A stretch of 64,000 nt of DNA from Sphingobacterium sp. lm-10 (GCF_023554555.1 NZ_JAMJWC010000002.1:620001-684000), one strand, 5' to 3'; positions 44,342 through 53,880 are shown, counted from the first letter of the stretch. The notes: generated from the sequence alone by a model not told the origin. A program made the numbers and translations.

Positions 44342-46276
44342 TTATTTATAACTTCTTTGGGTTAATTTAACATTCTCGAAGACCAAATCTTCTTTATGAA
44401 GCACTTCCGGCTGGTTATCTGCTGTATATTGCCAAGCGGACACATAAGTGTACTCTTCGTCATTACGCATCGCTTCTCCCTCATCAGTTTGCGATTCTAA
44501 GCGGAAGTGACCACCACACGATTCGTTACGGTCTAGTGCATCATCTACCATCAGCTCTCCTAATTCCAAAAAGTCAGCCACGCGACCGGCTTTCTCCAAA
44601 GACAAGTTGAGCTCTTCGTTTTTACCCAATACGTTAGCGTTCTGCCAGAAGTCTTTACGTAATTCTTGTATCATGGCTTTAGCCTTAGTCAGACCTTCTG
44701 CCGTACGAGCCATACCGCAGTATTCCCACATAATTTTACCCAATTCTTTGTGGATATCATCAACGGTTTTGGTACCACGTAATGCCAATAAGGCCGCTAC
44801 TTTTCCTTCTACTTCTTGACGTGTTTGTTCGAACGCTGGATGATTTTTATCTACAGGAGCAAATGATCCTAAGTTAGCTAGGTAATCTCCAACAGTAAAT
44901 GGAATAACAAAATATCCATCGGATAATCCTTGCATCAACGCAGACGCACCTAAGCGGTTAGCCCCGTGATCAGAGAAGTTACATTCTCCTAAAGCGTACA
45001 AACCAGGTACAGTCGTCATCAAGTTGTAATCTACCCAAACACCGCCCATAGTATAGTGAACCGCTGGATAAATACGCATCGGCTGTTTGTATGGGTTTTC
45101 GTCTGTGATTTTGTGGTACATGTCAAACAAGTTACCATATTTAGCACGCACCGTATCCTCACCTAAGCGGTTAATAGCATCTGTGAAATCTAAGAATACA
45201 GCAACACCGGATTTACCAACACCGCGCTCATCATCTACTGCTTCTTTGGCATTACGAGAAGCTACGTCACGTGGTACCAAGTTACCGAAAGATGGATATT
45301 TACGCTCTAAGAAGTAATCTCTGTCGTCTTCTTTAATTTCAGCTGGGTGCAACTCACCTTTGCGAAGCTTTGCCGAGATTTCTCTTGTTTTAGGAACCCA
45401 AACACGGCCATCATTACGAAGAGATTCAGACATTAAGGTCAGCTTCGATTGGTGGTCGCCCGTTACCGGGATACAAGTAGGGTGAATTTGCGTATAACAT
45501 GGGTTTGCAAAGTAAGCACCTCGTTTGTGTGCCCGCCAAGCTGCGGTTACATTACAGCCCATCGCATTGGTCGATAGAAAAAATACGTTTCCATAACCAC
45601 CAGTACACAACAATACTGCATGTCCTTCGTGGGTCTCGATTTTGCCAGAAATCATATCACGGGTTACAATACCGCGTGCATGTCCGTCTATTTTTACCAA
45701 GTCGAGCATTTCGTGACGGGTATAGGAAGTTACTTTTCCTTTTTGAATCTGACGGTTCAATGCAGAGTATGCGCCCAAAAGCAATTGTTGTCCCGTTTGT
45801 CCACGAGCGTAAAATGTACGCGACACTTGTGATCCTCCAAAAGAACGGTTATCCAAAAGGCCACCATACTCACGGGCAAAAGGTACACCTTGCGCCACAC
45901 ACTGATCGATAATATTAACAGAAACTTCCGCCAAACGGTATACGTTTGCTTCGCGAGCACGGTAATCTCCTCCTTTGATGGTGTCGTAAAATAAGCGGTA
46001 AACGGAGTCACCATCATTCTGATAGTTTTTCGCCGCGTTGATACCACCTTGCGCCGCAATAGAGTGCGCACGACGTGGAGAATCCTGGTAACAAAATGTT
46101 TTTACATTATAGCCCAGCTCGGCTAAAGAAGCAGCTGCCGAAGCACCTGCCAAACCCGTACCTACGACGATAATCGTGAATTTACGTTTGTTGGCCGGAT
46201 TGACCAGCTTCATGTTGAATTTATGTTTGGACCATTTTTCAGCTAATGGGCCAGCAGGTACTTTAGAATCTAACAT
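44342..46276 (-). CDS. sdhA: Succinate dehydrogenase/fumarate reductase flavoprotein subunit
   Basis: Oxidises succinate (or reduces fumarate) with covalently bound FAD. The 644-residue protein has the FAD site [20 protein letters not shown], the flavinylation-type [20 protein letters not shown] with the histidine, the substrate region [20 protein letters not shown] and the active-site arginine stretch [37 protein letters not shown]. It lies between sdhC and sdhB on the minus strand. Confidence 0.96.
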   Translation of the reverse strand: MLDSKVPAGPLAEKWSKHKFNMKLVNPANKRKFTIIVVGTGLAGASAAASLAELGYNVKTFCYQDSPRRAHSIAAQGGINAAKNYQNDGDSVYRLFYDTIKGGDYRAREANVYRLAEVSVNIIDQCVAQGVPFAREYGGLLDNRSFGGSQVSRTFYARGQTGQQLLLGAYSALNRQIQKGKVTSYTRHEMLDLVKIDGHARGIVTRDMISGKIETHEGHAVLLCTGGYGNVFFLSTNAMGCNVTAAWRAHKRGAYFANPCYTQIHPTCIPVTGDHQSKLTLMSESLRNDGRVWVPKTREISAKLRKGELHPAEIKEDDRDYFLERKYPSFGNLVPRDVASRNAKEAVDDERGVGKSGVAVFLDFTDAINRLGEDTVRAKYGNLFDMYHKITDENPYKQPMRIYPAVHYTMGGVWVDYNLMTTVPGLYALGECNFSDHGANRLGASALMQGLSDGYFVIPFTVGDYLANLGSFAPVDKNHPAFEQTRQEVEGKVAALLALRGTKTVDDIHKELGKIMWEYCGMARTAEGLTKAKAMIQELRKDFWQNANVLGKNEELNLSLEKAGRVADFLELGELMVDDALDRNESCGGHFRLESQTDEGEAMRNDEEYTYVSAWQYTADNQPEVLHKEDLVFENVKLTQRSYK

Positions 46277-46330
46277 AGTTAACGATCTATCTATTTATAA
46301 GATGCTGCGAAGCAACACCTGTAAATAACA

Positions 46331-47110
46331 TTATTTTAAAAAGAAAAAATATAAAGGCATCAGCGCAAATCCTATTGGAATAAGCACGCCAAATCCCCAC
46401 ACGCCAATAGCTCTCAACACCCCGATATAGCGGCGGTGATTAAAACCCAACGTCTGAAAAGCCGACTGAAACCCATGGATTAAGTGGAAAGACAGCGCAG
46501 CCATCGCCAATACATAGAAGAATACAATTACAGGGTTTTGGAATGTAACCGCTACTTGTCTGTATAGGTCCTTGGACTGCACGACTTCGATTCCGTTATC
46601 AACAAAAGTTCTGTAACCCGTGTAGGTAGCAGGAGTTTCGTCAAATTGGTCAGTCATCCGATCACCAGTAGTAATGTCTGTTCGGTATTCTACATAAGGA
46701 GTAGTGCCGAATTTGTACTGAAACCAGAAATTTTGCATGTGCGTAACAATGAATACCAATAATATGGTACCCAGGATGCCCATATTTCTGGAGTTCCAAG
46801 TGCTGTTTGCTTTTCCATCATATTGATTGTACTCAATAGGACGTGCTGCCTTGTTTCTGATGGTTAGGATTAACGCGTACACCGCGTGAATGATAATAGA
46901 TGCGTACAACAAATAAGAGGTTACTTTAATCGGCGTAAAGTGCGTCATGAAGTAGGCATAGTTGTTGAAAGAATAGCCAAGGTCGTCGCTAAAAAGCTGA
47001 AAATTACCGATCAAATGGACTATCAAAAATGTACACAGGAATAGTCCTGTCAAGCTCATCACGAGTTTCTTCCCTAATGAAGAAGTTAACACCGGCTTTG
47101 ATTTACTCAT
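46331..47110 (-). CDS. sdhC: Succinate dehydrogenase cytochrome b subunit
   Basis: Anchors the complex in the membrane and binds two haems. The 259-residue protein has five membrane segments, with histidines in LIVHLIGNFQLFSD, SIIIHAVYALILTI, IVTHMQNFWFQYKF and LSFHLIHGFQSAFQTLGFNH, as in type B enzymes such as those of Bacillus and Wolinella. A loop of about 45 residues (TTPYVEYRTDITTGDRMTDQ onwards) is inserted between the third and fourth segments. The first gene of sdhCAB. Confidence 0.92.
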   Translation of the reverse strand: MSKSKPVLTSSLGKKLVMSLTGLFLCTFLIVHLIGNFQLFSDDLGYSFNNYAYFMTHFTPIKVTSYLLYASIIIHAVYALILTIRNKAARPIEYNQYDGKANSTWNSRNMGILGTILLVFIVTHMQNFWFQYKFGTTPYVEYRTDITTGDRMTDQFDETPATYTGYRTFVDNGIEVVQSKDLYRQVAVTFQNPVIVFFYVLAMAALSFHLIHGFQSAFQTLGFNHRRYIGVLRAIGVWGFGVLIPIGFALMPLYFFFLK

Positions 47111-47136
47111 TAGTCTTTAAAATTTATATTTGGTCA

Positions 47137-47144
47137 CAAATTTA
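47137..47144 (-). promoter_or_regulatory. Likely promoter of sdhCAB
   Basis: On the minus strand, TAAATTTG matches TAnnTTTG exactly, 27 bases before the sdhC start. The nearest TTG is only 12 bases upstream, so the -33 element is not convincing. Confidence 0.45.
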
Positions 47145-47212
47145 TCATATAATACACAATAACCCTTGTTGCGTGGGTTAAAAAGAGCAATTTAGAATTG
47201 TTCTAAAACAGA

Positions 47213-47237
47213 AGGGTCGCCCACATTGGACGACCCT
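47213..47237 (-). terminator. Hairpin after the beta-barrel gene
   Basis: AGGGTCG and CGACCCT pair over 7 bases with an internal CC/GG extension. It begins 27 bases after the beta-barrel gene on the minus strand. The following TTCTGTTTTAG is only a weak U-tract, so it may end transcription partially. Confidence 0.55.
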
Positions 47238-47263
47238 CTATAAATCGGTAAGAATGCGAGATT

Positions 47264-47842
47264 CTAGAATACCTGAAAACCTAAAGCTAACGTCCAAAGG
47301 TTCAAACGTTGTCTGTCTCCACCACCACGATTTAGATTTCCTAAACCATGTTCGTAACGAAGGTCTAATGACAATTTTGAAATGTCTACTCCAACACCAC
47401 CTGCAATAGCAGCGAAGTTGTCGCGGAAATTGACATCGCGGTCAAATCTGGTCACATTGTCTTTATCGAAGATAAAAGAAAATATTGGACCTGCTTGAAT
47501 GCGAGCGCCAATAGGACCTAATCCGATCTTTGTGCCTAATAATACAGGCACGTCAATTGTAGAGAAGCGTAAATTTTGAGACTCACCTTCTGCCATAATT
47601 GTGGTGTTTTTTGAAGAGTAATAAACCTCCGGTTGAAGGTGAAGACCCAGCATGCCTACACGACCCCATGCACCAGCAAGGAATCCAGCTCTGCTGTCTG
47701 AATCAAAATAGTTTCCATTGGAACGTAAACTGCTAAAGTTCATACCAGCTTTCAATCCCAAATCAAAAGTTGGAAGCAATTGTGCATGAGCGGTAGCAAA
47801 CGTTGCCAAAGCAACAAATAGGGATAGTATTCGTTTTTTCAT
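47264..47842 (-). CDS. Outer membrane beta-barrel protein
   Basis: A 192-residue protein with a signal peptide ending at TAHA (about residue 20), followed by amphipathic strands with alternating aromatic and polar residues (FDLGLKAGMNFSSLRSNG, VGMLGLHLQPEVYYSSKN, LDLRYEHGLGNLNR) and a C-terminal LWTLALGFQVF ending in phenylalanine. This is the PorT/OmpW-like barrel type frequent in the phylum. TATTTTTG on the minus strand at 47887-47894 could be its promoter. Function is not known. Confidence 0.8.
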   Translation of the reverse strand: MKKRILSLFVALATFATAHAQLLPTFDLGLKAGMNFSSLRSNGNYFDSDSRAGFLAGAWGRVGMLGLHLQPEVYYSSKNTTIMAEGESQNLRFSTIDVPVLLGTKIGLGPIGARIQAGPIFSFIFDKDNVTRFDRDVNFRDNFAAIAGGVGVDISKLSLDLRYEHGLGNLNRGGGDRQRLNLWTLALGFQVF

Positions 47843-47916
47843 CCTAATATTTTTAATTTAACTTTTTAATAGATACGTTAGCCTCACAAAAATAAAGCCA
47901 CGAATAGTCCCGACAT

Positions 47917-48135
47917 ATGACAAATACACTAAAAATATCCGCAGAAGAATGGGAAATCATTCGACTAAAGATTACTAGAAAGTACAACACGTTGAGCGAA
48001 GAAGACTTAACCTATACACCAGGTGAAGAAGAAGCGTTCGTACAGCGATTAGCAAAGAGAATTCGGCGAGATGCAGAATATGTCCGGTTTACATTGGCTA
48101 AAGAGTTGCAAGATCTTCATACGAACAGGCTATAG
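47917..48135 (+). CDS. CsbD-like small protein
   Basis: A 72-residue soluble protein with the spacing of CsbD family stress proteins: a tryptophan followed by KI repeats (EEWEIIRLKITRKYNTLSEE), DLTYTPGEEEAFVQRLAKR and a C-terminal helix. No membrane segment. It is 3 bases before the tRNA-binding-domain gene. The CsbD similarity is by eye only. Confidence 0.6.
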   Translation: MTNTLKISAEEWEIIRLKITRKYNTLSEEDLTYTPGEEEAFVQRLAKRIRRDAEYVRFTLAKELQDLHTNRL

Positions 48136-48138
48136 ATC

Positions 48139-48477
48139 ATGGAAGAAATCACTTGGTCGGATTTTGAGAAGGTTGCCCTCTGTGTCGGTACGATTGTAGA
48201 TGTGCAAGATTTTCCGAAAGCTAAAAAGCCCGCATATCAATTGCAAATAGATTTTGGAACAGAAATAGGTATGCGTAAATCTAGCGCACAGATTACGGTT
48301 CATTATAGGCGGGAGGAATTGATCGGTAGGCAGATCGTTGCCGTGTTGAATTTTCCGCGTAAGCAGATTGCTAATTTCTTTTCTGAATGTCTAGTAACGG
48401 GTTTCGCAGATGCGAATGGCGATATCGTTTTGACGACGGTAGATAAAGAGGTTCCAAACGGTACAAGATTGAGTTAG
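48139..48477 (+). CDS. csaA: tRNA-binding domain protein, CsaA-like
   Basis: A 112-residue single OB-fold protein related to the tRNA-binding domain of methionyl- and phenylalanyl-tRNA synthetases. The features match CsaA: WSDFEKVALCVGTIVDVQDF, KKPAYQLQIDFGTEIGMRKS, QIVAVLNFPRKQIANFFSEC and NGDIVLTTVDKEVPNG. CsaA is thought to assist protein export or act as a chaperone in Bacillus; its role here is not shown. Confidence 0.88.
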   Translation: MEEITWSDFEKVALCVGTIVDVQDFPKAKKPAYQLQIDFGTEIGMRKSSAQITVHYRREELIGRQIVAVLNFPRKQIANFFSECLVTGFADANGDIVLTTVDKEVPNGTRLS

Positions 48478-48500
48478 ATAGGCAAATATTAAGCAAATAG

Positions 48501-48971
48501 ATGAGGTATTTTAGTATCGAGGAAGAAACCTCACATTCGATAGACGAATTATATATGCAAGAAGCGCTACGATTGGCAAAAATCGCCTATGAGGAAGATG
48601 AGATTCCAATCGGAGCGGTAATTGTCGCCAACGGGCAGATTATTGCAAAAGGATACAACCTTACAGAGCGGTTGCACGACGTGACCGCACATGCCGAGAT
48701 GCAGGCATTTACTGCAGCGGCTAATCATTTGGGAGGGAAGTATTTAAAAGGTTGTACGCTGTATGTTACTATCGAGCCTTGCGTGATGTGTGCTGGTGCC
48801 GCTTACTGGGCGCAGCTGGATCGGGTTGTATACGGCGCAAAAGATTATAAGCGAGGTTACAGTGCTTTTCATGATCGTATCATACATCCTAAGACAGAAA
48901 TCGTGGGTGGAGTATTAGAGTCAGCATGTAGCGAGCTCATACAATCATTTTTTCGTAATAAAAGACGATGA
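48501..48971 (+). CDS. tadA: tRNA-specific adenosine deaminase
   Basis: Converts A34 to inosine in tRNA-Arg(ACG). The 156-residue protein has the zinc site HAEMQAFTAAANHLGG (HAE) and EPCVMCAGAAYWAQL (PCxxC), and KRGYSAFHDRIIHPKTEI near the C-terminus. It may begin at the MQEALRLAKIAYEEDEIPIG methionine further in; the upstream 18 residues are weakly conserved. It follows the CsaA-like gene after 23 bases. Confidence 0.93.
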   Translation: MRYFSIEEETSHSIDELYMQEALRLAKIAYEEDEIPIGAVIVANGQIIAKGYNLTERLHDVTAHAEMQAFTAAANHLGGKYLKGCTLYVTIEPCVMCAGAAYWAQLDRVVYGAKDYKRGYSAFHDRIIHPKTEIVGGVLESACSELIQSFFRNKRR

Positions 48972-49071
48972 TGGTCAATAGAAAGAGTGCTTTTCAAACA
49001 TAAAAACCAAACATTTGTTATCTTCGTAACGCAGCACATGCAGCATTGATTTATACTAAAATTATATAATT

Positions 49072-49683
49072 ATGGCATTCGAATTGAAAGCGTTACCATA
49101 CGCTAACGACGCATTAGAACCACACATTGATAAAGATACGATGGAAATCCATCACGATCGTCACCATCAAGCTTATGTAGATAACTTGAATAAAGCTCTT
49201 GCGGATACCGATGGAGCTGGCGCATCTTTGGAAGAATTGATTAAAAATATTAGCAAATATCCAGCAGCGGTACGTAATAATGGTGGTGGTCACTTCAACC
49301 ACGATTTGTTCTGGTCTGTACTAGGCCCTAACGCGGGCGGCGAGCCTACAGGCGAGTTGGCAGATGCTATCAACGAAACTTTTGGTTCGTTTGCTGATTT
49401 GAAAAAGAAATTGCAGGAAGCAGGAGCTACACGTTTCGGCTCTGGGTGGTCTTGGTTGATCGTTGGAGCAGATGGAAAGTTAGCCGTTACTTCTACGCCA
49501 AATCAAGATAATCCATTAATGGATGTGGCAGAGGTGAAAGGTACGCCAATCTTCGGGATCGATGTATGGGAGCACGCTTATTACCTAAAATATCAAAACA
49601 AGCGCCCGGCTTATCTAGAAGCTATCTTTGAGGTAGTAAACTGGAGTGCCGTAGCCGAAAGATATGCAGCGGCCAAAGGGTAA
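49072..49683 (+). CDS. Superoxide dismutase, Fe/Mn type
   Basis: Removes superoxide. The 203-residue protein has the metal ligands in METIHHDRHH-type ([19 protein letters not shown]), the second histidine in GHFNHDLFW and the Asp/His pair in [19 protein letters not shown]. The sequence does not settle whether iron or manganese is used. A promoter-like TATCTTCG at 49019-49026, one mismatch from consensus, lies 46 bases upstream; a terminator follows the gene. Confidence 0.95.
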   Translation: MAFELKALPYANDALEPHIDKDTMEIHHDRHHQAYVDNLNKALADTDGAGASLEELIKNISKYPAAVRNNGGGHFNHDLFWSVLGPNAGGEPTGELADAINETFGSFADLKKKLQEAGATRFGSGWSWLIVGADGKLAVTSTPNQDNPLMDVAEVKGTPIFGIDVWEHAYYLKYQNKRPAYLEAIFEVVNWSAVAERYAAAKG

Positions 49684-49717
49684 TTTGTGACCCCCAACCC
49701 AATCATTGTATAAGAAC

Positions 49718-49755
49718 AGAAGCTGTCTTTGCTAAAACCAAAAGGCAGCTTCTTT
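49718..49755 (+). terminator. Terminator after superoxide dismutase
   Basis: AGAAGCTGTCTTT and AAAGGCAGCTTCT form a stem of 13 positions with one mismatch around an 8- to 9-base loop, ending in TTTC. It lies 35 bases after the stop codon. Confidence 0.75.
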
Positions 49756-49784
49756 CGTATATTAGCTATATAAAAGCACGTATT

Positions 49785-50429
49785 ATGACTAAAAAGATTG
49801 TGTATTTATTTACCTTATGTTCGCTTGTTTTTGCATCCTGCCAAGCTACATCCAACACCTCTAAGCCAGTATCTCTGGCGACATTGCCTGTAAGTGACGA
49901 TCGTCAGGAAGCGATTATGGCAGCAGGTTGTTTTTGGTGTATTGAGACTTCCCTATCATTGTTAGATGGAGTAGATACGGTCATTTCAGGATATATTGGC
50001 GGTAAAGGAGAAAATCCAACCTATTCGCAGGTTACAACTGGGCAAACAGGTTACGCTGAGGCAGTGAAAATCACGTACGATCCCAAAGTAATTTCCTACG
50101 ATGAGCTCCTGAAAGCCTTCTTTCAACTGCATGATCCTACACAGTTAAATCGTCAGGGAAACGATGTGGGTACACAATATCGTTCAGCCTTGTTTCCACT
50201 TAATGCCGAACAAGAAGAGAAAGCAAATTATTACATTAAACAGCTTAATGCGGAGAAAGTGTACGATAAAGCAATCGTAACCACGATCGAAAAGGCAAAT
50301 GTATTTTATCCCGCAGAAGATTATCATCAGGATTATTATAATAAGAATCCTAACGATCGCTACTGTCAGTTTGTGGTACAGCCGAAGTTGGATAAGTTTA
50401 AAAAGGTCTTTGCAGATAAGCTAAAATAA
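49785..50429 (+). CDS. msrA: Peptide methionine sulfoxide reductase MsrA, lipoprotein form
   Basis: Repairs methionine-S-sulfoxide. The 214-residue protein has a signal peptide with lipobox FASC (cysteine 19), so it is exported and lipid-anchored instead of cytosolic. The catalytic motif AAGCFWCIETSL (Cys49) and the segments GYIGGKGENPTYSQVTTGQT, HDPTQLNRQGNDVGTQYRSA and YFQDYY-like DYHQDYYNKNPNDRYC define the family. No msrB is fused or adjacent. Confidence 0.94.
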   Translation: MTKKIVYLFTLCSLVFASCQATSNTSKPVSLATLPVSDDRQEAIMAAGCFWCIETSLSLLDGVDTVISGYIGGKGENPTYSQVTTGQTGYAEAVKITYDPKVISYDELLKAFFQLHDPTQLNRQGNDVGTQYRSALFPLNAEQEEKANYYIKQLNAEKVYDKAIVTTIEKANVFYPAEDYHQDYYNKNPNDRYCQFVVQPKLDKFKKVFADKLK

Positions 50430-50443
50430 TCCTCGCTTTTTCG

Positions 50444-51307
50444 ATGGAACCCATTCGGTTTACTGTTCCAGTTTACGGTGAAGGTGTATTTGCCACCCTC
50501 GAAAATATAGGGAGTTCTCTTTATGGCTATTACCATCGCCACACGGAACTGCAAGTAACTTGTGTTGTGCAAGGGAGGGGAACCATTGTGGTTGGCAATG
50601 TGGCACAATCCTTTCAACAAGGCGATGTATTTATCCTTCGGCCCGATGAACCTCACATGTTTACGAAATATGAAGAGCCAGGTGTGTACGACGAAACCGT
50701 GCGTCTTGTGCATGTGTTCGTACATCTGGAACGTATGGAAAAATTATTTGTGATTCCAGAATTTGATCAGGTAGGCCGTTATTTAATTGGCTTGGATGCC
50801 AGTAAAAGGGTACGAGCAGAACATGCCCGTGACTTACAGCCTTTTTTCAGGGAACTATCAACAAAAAGCGGCATTCCTCGGTTTGTGGAATTTATCTCCA
50901 TGCTGCACACGCTGACTCAGCATCGGTATGAGGCGGAGTCCCTCTATTCTGGTGCGCGTAAGATCAGCTATTCAGATAAGGACGGCGCGCGTATTAGTGC
51001 GGTATATAAATATACCTTCGATCATTTGCATGAGGATATAGCTATTGCTGATGTGGCCAGCCTTGTCCATATGACATCGAGTTCATTCTGTAAATTCTTC
51101 AAAAAGCATACGACCAAAACCTACGTCGGCTTCTTAAATGAATTACGCATTGAGAAGGCTTGCCAGCTATTAATCAACAGACGGACAGAGTCTGTTGCTG
51201 AAGCTGCATTTCAGGTCGGTTTTAAAAATGCAGTGCACTTCAACCGGGTATTTAAGCAAATTATGCAGGTTTCACCCAGGCTTTACCTACAGCAGCACGG
51301 AGTGTAA
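50444..51307 (+). CDS. AraC family transcriptional regulator
   Basis: A 287-residue regulator with a cupin-type N-terminal sensor (YYHRHTELQVTCVVQGRGTI, QQGDVFILRPDEPHMF, typical of ligand-binding cupins) and a C-terminal pair of helix-turn-helix motifs (IAIADVASLVHMTSSSFCKF, SVAEAAFQVGFKNAVHFNRV). It lies 221 bases before pruA, which it may control. The metal or sugar ligands of the cupin are not identified. Confidence 0.92.
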   Translation: MEPIRFTVPVYGEGVFATLENIGSSLYGYYHRHTELQVTCVVQGRGTIVVGNVAQSFQQGDVFILRPDEPHMFTKYEEPGVYDETVRLVHVFVHLERMEKLFVIPEFDQVGRYLIGLDASKRVRAEHARDLQPFFRELSTKSGIPRFVEFISMLHTLTQHRYEAESLYSGARKISYSDKDGARISAVYKYTFDHLHEDIAIADVASLVHMTSSSFCKFFKKHTTKTYVGFLNELRIEKACQLLINRRTESVAEAAFQVGFKNAVHFNRVFKQIMQVSPRLYLQQHGV

Positions 51308-51528
51308 TATATAGACTAAATTTGTCATTTTACTGTTAAGTATTTCGTGATTGATTTTTCGATTTGATTATTTATATACTTGTTAATTAGGCTTGTAATT
51401 GAAGTAGATGATGCTGGTCTTGTCTTAAGGATGGACAATATATGTTTATATTCAGACAATCGGCGTTTATGAATTGTGTCCACATTCCCGTATCTTTACC
51501 CATAAGAATAAGATAAAAAAGGAAAGTT

Positions 51529-53163
51529 ATGCTGAAAGGTTTTTTTAATGTTCCCAATCCAATCAACGAGCCCATTTATTCGTATGCGCCGGGAACCAAA
51601 GAAAGAAAATTGCTTCAAGAGGCGATCGCAACAGCGAGAGCACAAGAGGTAGATATTCCGATGTACATCGGATCTGAAGAAGTGCGTACTGGAAATAAAT
51701 CGCCATTGACACCTCCACACGATCATAAGCACATTCTAGGTCATTACCATCAAGGTACCAAAGAGCACGTAACGGCAGCGATCGATGCAGCATTGTCTGC
51801 AAAAGAAGCTTGGGAAAATCTGCCATGGGAGCACCGTGCAGCTATTTTCTTAAAAGCGGCGGAATTGATCTCTACCAAATATCGTTATAAGCTTAATGCA
51901 GCAACGATGCTAGGTCAGTCCAAAAATGCTTTTCAAGCAGAGATTGACTCGGCATGTGAGATTGCAGATTTCTTGCGTTTCAATGTGAAATACATGACCG
52001 AGATTTATGCTCAGCAACCGCCTGTATCGCCTAAAGGAGTGTGGAATCGTGTAGAACAACGCCCCTTAGAAGGATTCGTGTTTGCATTAACGCCGTTTAA
52101 CTTCACGGCTATCGCCGGTAATTTACCGACTTCAGTAGCGATGATGGGTAACGTGGTGGTTTGGAAACCTTCTAACACACAAATTTACTCTGCTAATGTG
52201 CTGATGGAAATTTTCCGCGAAGCAGGTGTGCCAGACGGTGTTATTAATCTGGTATATGTATCTGGTCCAGATGCTGGAGAAGTGATCTTCAAACATGCTG
52301 ATTTTGCGGGCATCCACTTCACCGGTTCTACAGGAGTATTTCAGGATATCTGGAAAACGATCGGAGAAAATATTCATGTGTACAAAACGTACCCACGCAT
52401 TGTTGGTGAGACTGGTGGTAAGGACTTTATCTTAGCACACGCGTCTGCAGATGCAAAAGTGGTAAGTACCGCTTTAGTACGTGGAGCTTTTGAGTTTCAA
52501 GGACAAAAATGTTCTGCTGCATCTCGTGCCTACATTCCTAAATCACTTTGGTCGGCAGTGAAAGGCTTTATGGAGGACGATCTGAAAACATTCAAAATGG
52601 GTGGTACAGAAGATTTCACCAACTTCATCAATGCGGTGATCGACGAAAAAGCTTTTGATAAAATTACAAAGTACATCGATCGTGCAAAAGAATCAGCAGA
52701 TGCTGAGGTAGTTTTCGGTGGAGACTATGATAAGTCAACCGGGTACTTTATTCGCCCGACTGTAATTTTGGCTCAAAACGCCGATTATGAGACCATGCAA
52801 GAAGAGCTATTTGGTCCAGTATTAACGATTTTTGTGTACGAAGACGAAAAATGGTCTGAGACATTAAAAACAGTGGATACCACGTCCATCTATGCGCTTA
52901 CAGGTGCTGTGATTGCGCAAGATCGCTACGCGATTGAAGAAGCAAGCCAGGCATTACGCCACGCGGCAGGTAACTTCTATATCAACGATAAATGTACAGG
53001 AGCAGTAGTAGGTCAGCAGCCATTTGGTGGCGCGCGTGGATCAGGTACCAACGATAAAGCCGGTTCGATGATCAATCTTTTACGTTGGGTTTCTCCACGT
53101 ACGATCAAAGAAACGTTTAATCCGGATACAGATTACCGTTACCCGTTTTTAGGAGAAGACTAA
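51529..53163 (+). CDS. pruA: 1-pyrroline-5-carboxylate dehydrogenase
   Basis: Oxidises pyrroline-5-carboxylate semialdehyde to glutamate, the second step of proline breakdown. The 544-residue aldehyde dehydrogenase has TPFNFTAIAGNLPTSVAMMG, HFTGSTGVFQDIWKTIGENI, the glutamate in RIVGETGGKDFILAHASADA and the catalytic cysteine in FEFQGQKCSAASRAYIPKSL, and AGNFYINDKCTGAVVGQQPF. A TATCTTTA element at 51491-51498 is one base from the TAnnTTTG consensus. The proline dehydrogenase partner (putA) is not in the window. Confidence 0.95.
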   Translation: MLKGFFNVPNPINEPIYSYAPGTKERKLLQEAIATARAQEVDIPMYIGSEEVRTGNKSPLTPPHDHKHILGHYHQGTKEHVTAAIDAALSAKEAWENLPWEHRAAIFLKAAELISTKYRYKLNAATMLGQSKNAFQAEIDSACEIADFLRFNVKYMTEIYAQQPPVSPKGVWNRVEQRPLEGFVFALTPFNFTAIAGNLPTSVAMMGNVVVWKPSNTQIYSANVLMEIFREAGVPDGVINLVYVSGPDAGEVIFKHADFAGIHFTGSTGVFQDIWKTIGENIHVYKTYPRIVGETGGKDFILAHASADAKVVSTALVRGAFEFQGQKCSAASRAYIPKSLWSAVKGFMEDDLKTFKMGGTEDFTNFINAVIDEKAFDKITKYIDRAKESADAEVVFGGDYDKSTGYFIRPTVILAQNADYETMQEELFGPVLTIFVYEDEKWSETLKTVDTTSIYALTGAVIAQDRYAIEEASQALRHAAGNFYINDKCTGAVVGQQPFGGARGSGTNDKAGSMINLLRWVSPRTIKETFNPDTDYRYPFLGED

Positions 53164-53183
53164 AGGAGAATTTTTTATTATAT

Positions 53184-53215
53184 AAAAAGGGGCTTTCGAA
53201 AGAAAGCCCCTTTTT
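53184..53215 (+). terminator. Bidirectional terminator after pruA
   Basis: AAAAAGGGGCTTTC and GAAAGCCCCTTTTT form a perfect 14-base stem around GAAA. T-tracts are present on both strands, so it can also end the minus-strand gene at 53247. Confidence 0.93.
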
Positions 53216-53246
53216 CATGCTATGATAAATGCTTATTAAAGAGCAG

Positions 53247-53510
53247 TTATTTAACGGTGTCGCGATTCAACGTTCGCAATATGCTATCTGCTTCCTGCTC
53301 TTGCTTACGCGCATCAATTTGATGTTGTTTGTAATTCTGTACCGCAATTCTGCTGGCCCGTTGAGATACGAAAAACCCCGCAATGGCAATAGCGGTAATC
53401 ACGGTGACGCCCCAGGCATGCTTTTTCTTATCTTGTTTAACTAACCAGTACATGATACCGATGTAGGGAATCGCAAAAAATAGGTAGAAAACAATACTTG
53501 GAGTAACCAT
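53247..53510 (-). CDS. Small membrane protein, hypothetical
   Basis: An 87-residue protein with two membrane segments (VFYLFFAIPYIGIMYWLV and WGVTVITAIAIAGFFVSQ) and a charged cytosolic tail rich in Gln, Glu, Arg and Lys (QHQIDARKQEQEADSILRTL). It converges with pruA over a shared terminator. No family recognised. Confidence 0.6.
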   Translation of the reverse strand: MVTPSIVFYLFFAIPYIGIMYWLVKQDKKKHAWGVTVITAIAIAGFFVSQRASRIAVQNYKQHQIDARKQEQEADSILRTLNRDTVK

Positions 53511-53687
53511 AATAACTTTAAATTATACTCCGCAAAAGTAGGCTTTTACTCGCTAAAGTTTAGAATATTAACGTCATAAAATTCGCGTCAAATTTTCATT
53601 AAATCATTATTTGTGAATGCATAAGATGAGTACTTGGTCGCATATTTGTTAATATATTAGGGTATTTGTAAAAAAAAACGAATACCA

Positions 53688-53717
53688 TTGTTGACACGGA
53701 AATATTTTATACTTTTG
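53688..53717 (+). promoter_or_regulatory. Promoter of the argG operon leader
   Basis: TACTTTTG at 53710-53717 is an exact TAnnTTTG match, with TTG at 53688-53690 exactly 19 bases upstream. This is one of the two best promoters in the window. Transcription would start near 53724. Confidence 0.75.
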
Positions 53718-53745
53718 TCTGTCAGAATTTTAAGAAGAAACGATA

Positions 53746-53880
53746 ATGCACTGTCATAACCATAATACGCAGATAGTATCACGAGCAAATAACGGGCTTG
53801 TGGCATATGCTATGCGCCAAGGTTTTGCGTTGAGTTGTCCTTTTCTGCGATTTCGACGACCAATACTGCCCAGAGCTTGA
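53746..53880 (+). CDS. Candidate leader peptide of the argG operon
   Basis: ATG at 53746 to TGA at 53878-53880 gives a 44-residue frame that begins MHCHNHNTQIVS and ends CPFLRFRRPILPRA. The C-terminal part has Arg codons at positions 35, 37, 38 and 43, mostly CGA, close to a stem-loop at 53866-53891. It starts about 22 bases after the predicted transcription start and precedes an arginine synthesis operon. It is either a real leader peptide that senses charged tRNA-Arg or a chance frame; the His/Asn-rich start is unexplained. Confidence 0.4.
   Translation: MHCHNHNTQIVSRANNGLVAYAMRQGFALSCPFLRFRRPILPRA

Noticed and set aside
45499..45912. Plus-strand 137-residue frame opposite sdhA
   Set aside because: It lies wholly within the conserved FAD-binding part of sdhA on the other strand.
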